Shown: piece after piece, positions 46,774 through 55,067 of the stretch
Layout: every line of letters begins with the position of its first letter
How positions within the stretch are numbered: position 1 is the first letter of the stretch
Assembly (NCBI RefSeq): GCF_013410115.1
Contig: NZ_JACCCV010000001.1
Location: 558,001-622,000 of the forward strand
Source of the DNA: Tunturiibacter gelidiferens
Lineage (GTDB): Bacteria; Acidobacteriota; Terriglobia; Terriglobales; Acidobacteriaceae
Length of the DNA: 64,000 nucleotides
Direction of reading: 5' to 3'
Notes under the pieces: model-generated
The model's database searches: none
What the model saw: the letters and a program-made list of their open reading frames with translations, nothing else
Told to the model about the DNA's origin: nothing
Made by a program: the position numbers and the translations under genes

Positions 46774-46898
46774 AGGCCCGCTGCGCTCAGTCACCCCGCA
46801 AACGAAGACCTGTTTGCGGGGACCCCGATTCGCGCGGCCACTTCGTGGCTTGTGTACCGGTCCTGGCCGGGCGGGAGTGGGACCCTCCCGCTGGTCGG
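46774..46898 (-). repeat. Hairpin repeat family B, copy B4
   Basis: Minus-strand reading: CCGACCAGCGGGAGGGTCCC, GGACCGGTACACAAGCCACG, AAGTGGCCGC, then an insert containing a perfect 10-bp stem (CCCCGCAAAC / GTTTGCGGGG, 46794-46803 with 46812-46821). It lies between the converging peptidase and lipoprotein genes and may terminate both. Confidence 0.85.
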
Positions 46899-46926
46899 CT
46901 TTAGATTCTTGATTCAGGAAGGCTGC

Positions 46927-47574
46927 TTATTCGACGATCTTTCCGTCGTTGCTGGAGGAGTTGGTGGATTTGGCTGAGGAGACCTGCCAGCCGTTGCTGG
47001 TGTTGGTGAGGGTGGCCTGGGCGTTCTGGGGGGCTGCCAGTTCTGTCTGGAGTTGCGGATAGGCGTTTTGAGTTTCGGCGGCGGTGGCCCAGGCGGGGGC
47101 GTCGGGGATGTTGTAGTGGTAGGTGACCTGAGTGGTGGCGCCGGGGTCGCTTGTGGTGGGGGTGGAGCTGTCGATGCTGGAGACTTTGCGATGGCCGTAG
47201 CAGAAGTTTCCGTAGCCGGGTTGGGTAGTGTCGGCGGTCCAGGCGGCGCGGCCCTTGTCGGAGAGATCGTAGTTGTTGACCTGCTTGCTGGCGATGATGA
47301 GGACCTTCTTTTCGGCGGTGGTGCGGACGAGGAGGCCCTGATCGACGAGGGCGTCGTAGTTGGAGGTCTTGCTGTTATTCGAGGTGTCTGCCTGGACGGG
47401 GAATTTGATGGGCTCGGACCAGAGGCATGCAGGGTGAGCGGAGTAGTAGGTGTTGATGGCGCTGGTGAAGTTGAGGGTGTTGTCAGCCTTTTTGTTGCAG
47501 CCGGTGGCGAGTGCGACGAGTGCGCCGCAGAGGGCGGCTGTGCGGAGGGTGATGCGGATGGAAAGCATATTCAT
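46927..47574 (-). CDS. Lipoprotein of unknown function
   Basis: 215 residues with a lipobox (LATGC, Cys about 26). Mature chain has a Ser/Thr-rich C-terminus (TLTNTSNGWQVSSAKSTNSS). No domain is recognised. CAGGAG lies 6-7 bp before the ATG. It converges on the S9 peptidase gene across repeat B4. Confidence 0.78.
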   Translation of the reverse strand: MNMLSIRITLRTAALCGALVALATGCNKKADNTLNFTSAINTYYSAHPACLWSEPIKFPVQADTSNNSKTSNYDALVDQGLLVRTTAEKKVLIIASKQVNNYDLSDKGRAAWTADTTQPGYGNFCYGHRKVSSIDSSTPTTSDPGATTQVTYHYNIPDAPAWATAAETQNAYPQLQTELAAPQNAQATLTNTSNGWQVSSAKSTNSSSNDGKIVE

Positions 47575-47686
47575 GTGTATCTCCTGTTCAGATTGTGGGA
47601 TGCAGGAGAGGTGGTTCGCGGCTTACCGGGGAAAGGTTGCCTTGGGTGTGGCAATTTGAGTGGGATTTTGATGGGAGAGTAGAGAC

Positions 47687-47725
47687 GCAGATCCCCTTCG
47701 GGGATGACAACAAGAAAAGCAACGA
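47687..47725 (+). repeat. Repeat family E, single unit
   Basis: GCAGATCCCCTTCGGGGATG, ACAACAAGAAAAGCAAC, in the 252-bp gap between the lipoprotein and response regulator genes. It is followed by a CA-rich run with AACAACAGC-like repeats. Confidence 0.65.
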
Positions 47726-47826
47726 CAACTGCAATGGCAACCGGAACCCAAACTGAAGGTGCAACTGAAACTTCAACGCAACAACAGCAAGAACGGCTAC
47801 TGCATGCGCAAGGAATTAGGGAGTTG

Positions 47827-48441
47827 CTAGAGCCAGCCCTTGGTGCGGGCGATGCGGGCGGCGTCGACGCGATTGGAGGCGCCGAGCTTGGCGATGGCTT
47901 CGGAGAGGTAGTTGCGTACTGTGCCTTCGGAGAGGTGGAGTTCAGTGGCGATTTCGGTGCTGCTGCGGCCGTCGCCGGCGCGCTGGAGGATCTGGCGTTC
48001 GCGGTCGGTGAGGGGGTCGAGCTCGGCGTTCCAGGCTTCGGCGGCGAGGGCGGGGTCGACGACGCGCATGCCTCGGTGGACGCGGCGAACGGCGTCGGCG
48101 AGTTCTTTGGCTGGGCGGTCCTTGAGGAGATAGCCGCGGGCTCCGGCGTCGAGGGCGCGGCGGAGGTAGCCGGGGCGGGCGAAGGTGGTGAGGATGATGG
48201 TGCGGACGTTGGGTTGGCTGGTGCGCAGGTTCGCGGCCAGTTCGAGGCCGGTCATGTGAGGCATCTCGATGTCGGTGACGAGGACGTCGGGTTTCAGGCG
48301 GCCGACGGCTTCGAAGGCGTCGCGTCCGTTGGCGGTGGTGGCGACGACGGAGATGTCGGTTTCGAGCTCGAGGAGGGCGGAGAGAGCACCCAGGACCATG
48401 GCCTGATCTTCGGCTAGGATGACGCGGATGGCCGTGCTCAT
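47827..48441 (-). CDS. NarL/DesR-type response regulator
   Basis: 204 residues. Receiver domain with phospho-acceptor D57 (VLVTDIEMPHMTG) and a LuxR-type C-terminal helix-turn-helix (LTDRERQILQRAGDGRSSTE). Its start overlaps the kinase stop by 4 bp (ATGA), so they are translationally coupled. The neighbouring ABC exporter is the likely target. Confidence 0.93.
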   Translation of the reverse strand: MSTAIRVILAEDQAMVLGALSALLELETDISVVATTANGRDAFEAVGRLKPDVLVTDIEMPHMTGLELAANLRTSQPNVRTIILTTFARPGYLRRALDAGARGYLLKDRPAKELADAVRRVHRGMRVVDPALAAEAWNAELDPLTDRERQILQRAGDGRSSTEIATELHLSEGTVRNYLSEAIAKLGASNRVDAARIARTKGWL

Positions 48442-49607
48442 GTGGTCACAAAGGGAGCTTTGATTTCACTCGAATGTGTCGACGGTGTCAGGTCGTTTTG
48501 GGTGTCAGTAGTGTGAGGCAGCTCGATGAGGATCGTGACGCCTGGGCTGGTTGTGATGGAGAGGCGGCCGCCGAGCGATTGGACGCGCTCTCGCATTCCG
48601 CGGAGGCCGTTGCCTTCTCTGATCCTGGGCTGGTTTCCGTCGTCGGTGATGAGGAGGGAGTGATAGCCGTCTTCGGAGCGGGCGAAGCGGATGCGACACT
48701 GCGTGGCCTTGGCGTGTCGCACGATGTTGGTGACGGCTTCGCGAACGGTGAGGCACAGAACGGTCTCTTCCGAGGCGTTGAGTTGGGGGACTGGAGATTC
48801 GCAGGAGAGCGCGACACCGGCGGATTGGAGGGTTTTGCGGGTTCGCTCCATTTCGGCGGTGAGGCCCTGAGAGCGGTAGCCGCCGATGGCCTCGCGTACT
48901 TCGCTAAGGGCTGTTCGGGCGGTAGTTTCAACGTCGGCGATCTCGCGGACTGCACGTTGCGGGTCGCTCTCGATGAGTCGGCCGGCGAGCTCTGCCTTGA
49001 GAACGATGACAGAGAGGGTGTGGCCGAGGACGTCGTGGAGATCGCGGGCGATGCGTTCTCGTTCGGCGACGGCGGCGAGGGCCACGTTCTCTTCCTGGGC
49101 CGCGCGTAGTTTGCATTCCGCTCGTTTCTGCTCGGCGAAGAAGATGTTGCCACCGCCGATGATGATGAGGAGGAAGATTCCGATGATAGCGTTCGGCCAT
49201 CCGATCTGTAGTGGGCCCGGTGCGCGGAAGAGATAGGTTTCGCCGAGAATGGCGAGGGACTCAACGAAGAAGAGAGCGAGAACGCGGCGCTTCGATTCGA
49301 CGCTGAAGGGAAGAAAGCCGGCGACGTAGACGAAGAAAGTTATGGCGCCGGAGTTCCATGGGAAGGTAACGAGGCCGAGGAGAAAGGTGGCGCCGATCAT
49401 CCAGAAACGGAGGGGGCGGCCCTCGTCGGTTGCGCGAACGTAGCCGAAGAAGAGCGCAAGAAAGGTGACGAAGACTGCGATGGTGCCGAGCCAGATATGC
49501 CGGTTCGGCTCCAGGATGGGATCGATGAAGAGAAAGCCAGTGTATGCCAACCAAATCCATGGCCACTTGCTTTCGCGCGCGCTCGAGATGTTGTCGTTGC
49601 CGGTCAT
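48438..49607 (-). CDS. DesK-type sensor histidine kinase
   Basis: 389 residues with four or five N-terminal membrane helices, a HisKA_3 H-box (ERERIARDLHDVLGHTLSVI) and a HATPase domain (ITDDGNQPRIREGNGLRGMR). Membrane-embedded sensors of this type often respond to membrane state or antimicrobials. GGAG lies 6 bp before the ATG. The partner regulator overlaps. Confidence 0.93.
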   Translation of the reverse strand: MTGNDNISSARESKWPWIWLAYTGFLFIDPILEPNRHIWLGTIAVFVTFLALFFGYVRATDEGRPLRFWMIGATFLLGLVTFPWNSGAITFFVYVAGFLPFSVESKRRVLALFFVESLAILGETYLFRAPGPLQIGWPNAIIGIFLLIIIGGGNIFFAEQKRAECKLRAAQEENVALAAVAERERIARDLHDVLGHTLSVIVLKAELAGRLIESDPQRAVREIADVETTARTALSEVREAIGGYRSQGLTAEMERTRKTLQSAGVALSCESPVPQLNASEETVLCLTVREAVTNIVRHAKATQCRIRFARSEDGYHSLLITDDGNQPRIREGNGLRGMRERVQSLGGRLSITTSPGVTILIELPHTTDTQNDLTPSTHSSEIKAPFVTT

Positions 49608-49656
49608 GGATTGCTCCAGAGCAGTTTACGCCGCTGTGGTCTTGTGCCTCTGCTGT

Positions 49657-49710
49657 TTATTCGTTCTGTTCTTTGCGATGGAAGAGGAGTCGCTTGAATC
49701 CGAGAATCGG
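49657..49710 (-). pseudogene. Remnant of an ABC-2 permease C-terminus
   Basis: Minus-strand frame reads PILGFKRLLFHRKEQNE then stop, closely resembling the end of the permease at 50236 (MLGISRLLFHRKEQNA). The frame closes just upstream. This looks like the 3' tail of a lost or duplicated permease gene. Confidence 0.55.
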
Positions 49711-49776
49711 TCGATCTTTGTGGTCTTTCGCTCATGTTGGTCCGTTGGTTTCGGTGGCTTAGATTACGGTCGTGCG

Positions 49777-50132
49777 TCAGTCGGAAAGATCGCTGAAGGC
49801 TGTTGGATGTTTGGGTTGATAGAGGCCGACCTCGCCTCCGCCAGGAAGGCGGATTCTGACGATAGAACCCCACCGCTCTTCGTGCACTTCGGAACATTGG
49901 ACAGCTTTGTTCGCGAGTGCGGAGATCTCGCCCTGAGGTCGTTGCACATGAGATAGAGCTCGTGCCGGCCATTCGCTTCGGCTGGATGAATGGCGACCTC
50001 TGCGGGAGGCAATGCGAAGATCAGCCATCCATGGCCTGCGTCCACCGAGGCGAGCCCCAGGACATCGCGCAGGAAGGCTCGGTCGGCGGCTGGGTCCGTG
50101 CTGTATAAGACTACGTGCGCGCCAAAGATCAT
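49777..50132 (-). pseudogene. VOC/glyoxalase-like gene with a -1 frameshift
   Basis: The start frame (ATG 50132, MIFGAHVVLYSTDPAADRAF ... LYLMCNDL) and a second frame (EISALANKAVQCSEVHEERW ... GGGEVGLYQPKHPTAF, stop at 49777) together make one VOC domain. They join across 49931-49940 (CCCTGAGGTC), where one missing C would restore a single frame as NDLQGEISALA. It may be a real lesion or a base-calling error. Confidence 0.75.
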
Positions 50133-50235
50133 CGGGGATGCCTTCTGTCGTTCCTTTGGTTGTTTGTGCTCATCGTGTGCTCGACGTGAAGCTCATCTAC
50201 GTACGTCCGATGCCGAAAGTGTATCGCTTTACGCG

Positions 50236-51039
50236 CTATGCGTTCTGTTCCTTTCGGTGGAAGAGGAGGCGGCTGATTCCCAGCATTAGGAGGGTGAAGC
50301 CGATGAGTGCGTTCCAGTGAGTGGTGAGGGACATCGAGTCTCCGTAGTGGAAGATGCTGAGCATGAGCTGGGAGAGATGGTAGGTGGGTAGAAGTGGCGC
50401 TATGCCCTGCAGCCAGTGAGGCATGAAGCGAATAGGCACCCACAGGCCGCTGAGGAAGGACATGGGCAGGTAGATGAGATTGATGATGCCGGGTGCGGCG
50501 TTTGCGGGGACGAGGAGCGCGATGAGGAGGCCCATGCTGGCGAAGCTGATGGAACCGACGGCGGTCATGCCGAGCATCTTGAACAGTTCGGCGGCGGAGA
50601 GGTGGACGTCTCCGAAGGAGATTCCGATGATGGTGAGGATGCTGACGATGATGAGACCGAAGGCTACGGCGGAGGCGCATTTGGCAAAGAGGTAGGCCGA
50701 GACGGGCATTGGGCTTGCGCGTTTGAGTTCGAGCCAGCCGGCGGCGAGATCGGAGGAGAGGCCGACGCCTATGCCGAAGAGTGCCGCTCCGATAAGGCCG
50801 AAGCAGGCGTAACCGGCCAGCATATATTTTGCCAGGTGTATGCCGCCTTCGTAGGCGTGGCGGTTGGCGACGCCGAAGAGGACGTAGAACATAACCGGGA
50901 AGCCGATGGTGGCAAGAGAGAAGGAGCGGGTGCGGATGAGTTTTACGAACTCGTATTTTGATTCTTTGCGAAAGATGCGAATGGTGCGGGTGGAGTTCGT
51001 TGCAGTCGGGAGAGGATGGGTGATGGCGGAGGTGGACAT
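50236..51039 (-). CDS. ABC-2 type permease
   Basis: About 267 residues with six hydrophobic segments (YVLFGVANRHAYEGG ... IGFTLLMLGI). It fits the NatB/YvfS class of ABC-2 exporters. The frame opens at 51090; ATG 51039 has AAGGAG 7 bp upstream and is preferred. The ATPase gene precedes it by 76 bp, so both should be one transcript with the ATPase first. Confidence 0.9.
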   Translation of the reverse strand: MSTSAITHPLPTATNSTRTIRIFRKESKYEFVKLIRTRSFSLATIGFPVMFYVLFGVANRHAYEGGIHLAKYMLAGYACFGLIGAALFGIGVGLSSDLAAGWLELKRASPMPVSAYLFAKCASAVAFGLIIVSILTIIGISFGDVHLSAAELFKMLGMTAVGSISFASMGLLIALLVPANAAPGIINLIYLPMSFLSGLWVPIRFMPHWLQGIAPLLPTYHLSQLMLSIFHYGDSMSLTTHWNALIGFTLLMLGISRLLFHRKEQNA

Positions 51040-51115
51040 TGGATGCTCCTTGGCAAATCTATTTGGCTGCGACTTAAGTTCGAACAGCAAAGGCGGGATA
51101 GAGTCTGCGTCGTCA

Positions 51116-52072
51116 TTAGCTTCTTGTCAGGGCGAGGAAGGCGTCTTCGAGTGCGGGGCTGGCGATCTCCAGACCGGTGAGAGTCTCGTCGCGCAGGAGC
51201 ATTTCGCGGACTACGTCTTCTGCGTTGACGGCTGTGACGATGGTCGTCTCTCCGTTGCGCTCGACGCTGGTTACAGAGGGGAGAGCTTGCAGGAGTTCGC
51301 TCGAGAGAGTTGTGTGGCAGCGGATGCGGCGTCCGCCGCTGTTGCGTTTGATCTCGGCTGGGGTGCCTTCGCAGATGACGCGGCCTTTGTTGATGACGAT
51401 GATGCGGTCGGCGAGGGCGTCGGCCTCTTCGAGATAGTGCGTGGTGAGGAGGACGGTTTTTCCCAGTGCGGAGAGGACGCGGATCTCTGCCCAGAGGCCG
51501 CGGCGGGCTTCGATGTCCATGCCTACTGTGGGCTCGTCGAGGAAGATGAGGTCGGGGTTGCCGCAGAGGGCGAGGGCGAAGAGGACACGCTGCTTCTGGC
51601 CGCCGCTGAGTTGGCCGAAGAGGCGATCTTCGATGCCCTGGAGGTGGGCGATGCGGAGGATGTCGGGGATGGGCAGGGGATTGGGGTAGTAGCTGCGAAA
51701 GAGGTCGAGGTGCTCACGGACTTTGAGCATCTCGGTGATGCGCGAGACCTGCAGCATGGCTCCGACGCGGGTGCGGGTGGCAGCTTCGCGGGGATCGCTG
51801 CCGAAGACGCGGACGGAGCCGGAGGTGGGGGCGATGAGGCCGAGAAGGAGTTTGATGGCGGTGGATTTTCCGGCGCCGTTGGGGCCGAGGAGAGCGACGA
51901 TCTCGCCGGGGCGGAGGGCGAGGTTGAGGCGGTCCAACGCGAAGGTGGGGGCCGAGGCGTTGCCGTAGCGCTTGGTGACGCCGGTGAGGGTGGCGATGGG
52001 CTGTCGGTGCGCGATATGAGGTCCGTTGGCCGGCGGTGTTTCGGTCTCGTAAGCGATGGAGGTCAAGGGCAT
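51116..52072 (-). CDS. ABC transporter ATP-binding protein (exporter type)
   Basis: 318 residues: Walker A GPNGAGKS, signature LSGGQKQR, Walker B LIFLDEPT, and a C-terminal substrate/regulatory region. DrrA/NatA-like. AGGAG lies 7-8 bp before the ATG at 52072, so the longer open frame to 52228 is not used. It precedes the ABC-2 permease. The nearby two-component system suggests control like that of the linearmycin-type or bacitracin-type resistance units; this is analogy. Confidence 0.93.
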   Translation of the reverse strand: MPLTSIAYETETPPANGPHIAHRQPIATLTGVTKRYGNASAPTFALDRLNLALRPGEIVALLGPNGAGKSTAIKLLLGLIAPTSGSVRVFGSDPREAATRTRVGAMLQVSRITEMLKVREHLDLFRSYYPNPLPIPDILRIAHLQGIEDRLFGQLSGGQKQRVLFALALCGNPDLIFLDEPTVGMDIEARRGLWAEIRVLSALGKTVLLTTHYLEEADALADRIIVINKGRVICEGTPAEIKRNSGGRRIRCHTTLSSELLQALPSVTSVERNGETTIVTAVNAEDVVREMLLRDETLTGLEIASPALEDAFLALTRS

Positions 52073-52250
52073 GATCGGTCTCCTGTCTGGTTTACAGGAT
52101 GATGATGCGATGGTTTGCGCGGCGGCAGTAGTGTGGGACGTCAGGAGTTGTGGGTGACAGATGTCATGTTCCGAGTCACAAAAGGGCGGATGAACGGTTG
52201 CCGGAAGACTGGTGACAGTTTTGGGCACGACCGCGTGGTAGAAATTGGCA

Positions 52251-53174
52251 ATGGAAGCCGTGACTGATCGTCCTGCGTGGAAGACCTTGTTGGCTTTCGC
52301 GATTATCTATTTTGTGTGGGGATCGACGTTTCTTGCGATTCGGGTGAGCGTGCATGAGGTACCCCCTTTTCTCTGTGCGGCGATGCGGTTTGTGGTCGCG
52401 GGGCTTGTGCTCTTTGGGTGGATGCTTGCAAAAGGAGAGAGCCTGCCGAATGTGCGGCAGTGGGGTTCGATATCGCTGATCGCTCTGTTGATCTTCGTGG
52501 TCGACTATGGGCTGTTGTTCTGGGCTGAGCAGCGTGTGGCTTCGGGAGTTGCGGCGGTAATGATGGCCACGATTCCGGTGTTCATGGCGCTGTCGGAGAT
52601 TGTGTTTCTGCGGACGCAGAGGCTTACGGTTCGTCTGGCGTTTGCGCTGCTGATCGGGGTTGGCGGGGTGGCTGTGCTGATGAGCCACTCGCTGAACCTT
52701 GGTGGGGCCGCGATTGAGACTACTGGCGCGGTGGCTCTGATTGTGGGATCACTGAGTTGGTCGGTGGCTTCGGTGTTGTCGCGTGTGCTGCCGCTGCCTG
52801 AGTCGAAGGTGATGAGCTCGGGGGCGCAGATGTTGACAGGGGGATTGCTGCTTGCGGTTGTGGCGGCTGGTGTGGGCGAGTTTCGAAACTTTCATCCGGG
52901 AGATGTTTCGCGTGGGGCGTGGTTCGCTTTGGTGTATCTGATTGTTGCTGGGTCGATCGTTGGGTTTACGGCTTATGTGTGGCTGATTCATCATGAGTCG
53001 CCTACGAAGGTTGGGACTTATGCGTATGTGAATCCAGTGGTGGCCGTGGTGCTGGGATATTTTGTGGGTGGTGAAGGACTTGGAATGCGGACTGTTTTGG
53101 GGACTGCGTTTGTTTTGGTTAGCGTGGTGTTGATTACTACTGCTAAGAAGCAGAGGGTTGATGCGGATGGTTAG
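52251..53174 (+). CDS. EamA-family (DMT) transporter
   Basis: 307 residues with ten membrane helices in two EamA repeats (IIYFVWGSTFLAIRVS ... SLSWSVASVLSRVLPLP and the second YLIVAGSIVGFTAYVWLIHH). These transporters export or import metabolites. The frame opens at a TTG 52245; the ATG at 52251 is preferred. It diverges from the ABC exporter operon. Confidence 0.9.
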   Translation: MEAVTDRPAWKTLLAFAIIYFVWGSTFLAIRVSVHEVPPFLCAAMRFVVAGLVLFGWMLAKGESLPNVRQWGSISLIALLIFVVDYGLLFWAEQRVASGVAAVMMATIPVFMALSEIVFLRTQRLTVRLAFALLIGVGGVAVLMSHSLNLGGAAIETTGAVALIVGSLSWSVASVLSRVLPLPESKVMSSGAQMLTGGLLLAVVAAGVGEFRNFHPGDVSRGAWFALVYLIVAGSIVGFTAYVWLIHHESPTKVGTYAYVNPVVAVVLGYFVGGEGLGMRTVLGTAFVLVSVVLITTAKKQRVDADG

Positions 53175-53224
53175 GAGATTAAAGGCGTGCTGCGCGCACG
53201 GCGCGATCTGCCATCGAGGCTGAC

Positions 53225-53244
53225 GCGCCTTCGGCGCCTTTTTT
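53225..53244 (+). terminator. Terminator after the EamA gene
   Basis: A short stem GCGCC / GGCGC (53225-53229 with 53233-53237) and TTTTTT at 53239-53244, about 50 bp after the gene. Upstream G/C-rich inverted sequence may extend it. Confidence 0.7.
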
Positions 53245-53257
53245 GTGGTGATCGAGG

Positions 53258-54592
53258 CTACATGTAGTCGACGCCGTACTGGACGGGAATCTGGGTGAAG
53301 GCGATGCGGGTGGGGGCGGATTCGCGGGCGGGGAGCATGCCGGCGAAGTGCAGGGTGGTGTGGCCGTACTTGAGGTTGAGCTTGTCCATGGTGGCGGAGA
53401 GGTCGGCGCGGTTGTTGGGGTTGGCGAAGAGCTCGGGCTGGTGCTCGTCTTCGGGGATGAGGTCGCGGAGGGTGATGCCGACGAAGAAGGGTTTCTGAAA
53501 CTCGGCGCCTTGCGGTCGCTGGGCCCAGAGAGAGCGCAGGATTTCGAGCAGGGTGAGGGTGTCCTGGCAGTCGCGAAAGCGGGCTTCCATGCCCCAGCCG
53601 GAGTTTTTGATGCCGGAGTAGTGCTGCTTGACTTTGCCGTGCGCGGCCCTGGCTTCGGCTTGTTCGCGCGTGAGCTGGTAGCGGATGGTGACGGAGAGGG
53701 AGCCGGTGTAGAAGTGCTCCATGCGGAGGCGCATGGCGGCTTTGTGGAGGAGCTTGTGCGCGACGGCCCAGGAGCCTTCGGGGGAGCGGTGTTCGGGTGC
53801 GAGGACGTGGGAGTGGCCGAGGGACTTCTGGACGGCCTGGGCGACGTTGTTGCCTGTGGTGTCTTCGGTCTGGACGCCGCGCAGCCAGTGGTACATGCGA
53901 TCGCCCCAGACGGAGTCGAAGAGGGTGCGCATGCCGTTGCGGTCGAGCGCGAGGAGCTGCTCCATGGTGGTGATGCCTTTTTTGTTCAGGCGGAGTTCGG
54001 TGCGGGCACCTACGCCGGGGAGGTCGCGGAGTTCGAGGTGCGCGATGGCGCGGGGTAGTTGAGAGGGGAGCAGACCGATGAGACCGTCGGGCTTCTGCAT
54101 GTCGCTGGCGATCTTGGCGAGGTAGCGGTTGGGCGCCATGCCGATGGAGCAGCGCAGGGCGACGCCGACATTTTTATAGATGGACTGCTTGATCTCGAGG
54201 GCGATCTTGCGGGCGCGCGGGGGTTCCTGTTCGCGGCCGATGAGCTGGCAGACCATCTCGTCAATGGAAGGGTTGTGGGCGACGGGGCAGGCTAGTTCGA
54301 CGGCCTTGGTGATGTCGTGGGAGTATTTGGCGTAGTCGGCGTGGTCGCCGGCGATGAGGATGATGCCGGGGCAGAGCTTTTTGGCTTCGCCGACCTGGGT
54401 GCCGGTTTTGACCTTGAAGGCTTTGGCTTCATAGCTGGCGGCGATGCAGCAGGTGGTGTCGGCCATGGTGGGGACGACGGCGAGAGGTTTGCCGCGGTAC
54501 TCCGGGTGGAGCTGCTGTTCGACGGACGCGAAGAAGCTGTTGAGGTCGATATGGAGGAAGTGGAAGCGGTCGGGTTGGACGTGGGCGGACAC
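53258..54592 (-). CDS. Y-family DNA polymerase (DinB-like)
   Basis: 444 residues: HIDLNSFFASVEQ (first metal site), the catalytic SIDEMVC motif, and CSIGMAPNRYLAKIASDMQK. The residues for catalysis are in place, so this is not a degenerate ImuB. Little finger and C-terminal regions follow. Translesion DNA synthesis is the expected role. The start is GTG at 54592 and has no clear ribosome binding site. No imuA or lexA partner is nearby. Confidence 0.92.
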   Translation of the reverse strand: MSAHVQPDRFHFLHIDLNSFFASVEQQLHPEYRGKPLAVVPTMADTTCCIAASYEAKAFKVKTGTQVGEAKKLCPGIILIAGDHADYAKYSHDITKAVELACPVAHNPSIDEMVCQLIGREQEPPRARKIALEIKQSIYKNVGVALRCSIGMAPNRYLAKIASDMQKPDGLIGLLPSQLPRAIAHLELRDLPGVGARTELRLNKKGITTMEQLLALDRNGMRTLFDSVWGDRMYHWLRGVQTEDTTGNNVAQAVQKSLGHSHVLAPEHRSPEGSWAVAHKLLHKAAMRLRMEHFYTGSLSVTIRYQLTREQAEARAAHGKVKQHYSGIKNSGWGMEARFRDCQDTLTLLEILRSLWAQRPQGAEFQKPFFVGITLRDLIPEDEHQPELFANPNNRADLSATMDKLNLKYGHTTLHFAGMLPARESAPTRIAFTQIPVQYGVDYM

Positions 54593-54636
54593 GGCTCGTA
54601 CTGAGGATTATATTCGCCTTTTATTTGCTCCCGTTC

Positions 54637-54951
54637 TCACGCCTGGACGATGGCATAGGTGATGCCGAAGGGGTCGCTGAAGTTGAGACAGTTATGGCTT
54701 TCACGAAGAATCACGCAGCCGTTTGCGACCAGGCCTGTCTTTACTTTGCCGATGTCCGGAACGGTGAAGTTCGGGAGTGGTGGCCGAGCATTGAGCTCCC
54801 GATCGACGCAGAGGCGGAAGAGTCCGGTGTCGTATTCGAGGTGGCTTTCGGAGCGATTAACGAGGGTGAACTTCATCACGTTGGTGTAGAAGTTCTCGGC
54901 TGCCGTGATGTCCTGCAGGTGAATTGCGACGCAGTCGGATGACTTGAACAT
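54637..54951 (-). CDS. VOC superfamily protein
   Basis: 104 residues with one VOC module: CVAIHLQDITAAENFYTNVM at the start and LNFSDPFGITYAIVQ at the end. It could be a glyoxalase, dioxygenase or resistance protein; the short sequence does not tell. GGGAGG lies 8 bp before the ATG. Confidence 0.85.
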   Translation of the reverse strand: MFKSSDCVAIHLQDITAAENFYTNVMKFTLVNRSESHLEYDTGLFRLCVDRELNARPPLPNFTVPDIGKVKTGLVANGCVILRESHNCLNFSDPFGITYAIVQA

Positions 54952-55067
54952 TCCGGCATCCTCCCTTCGAGGTAGGGTGTCGATGTAATCACTTCGGGAT
55001 GGAAGCTGTCCAGTCTATTTCTCGATAGAAGGACTGCACTGGCGGCTCGCTGCTAGAATTCCGTTCT

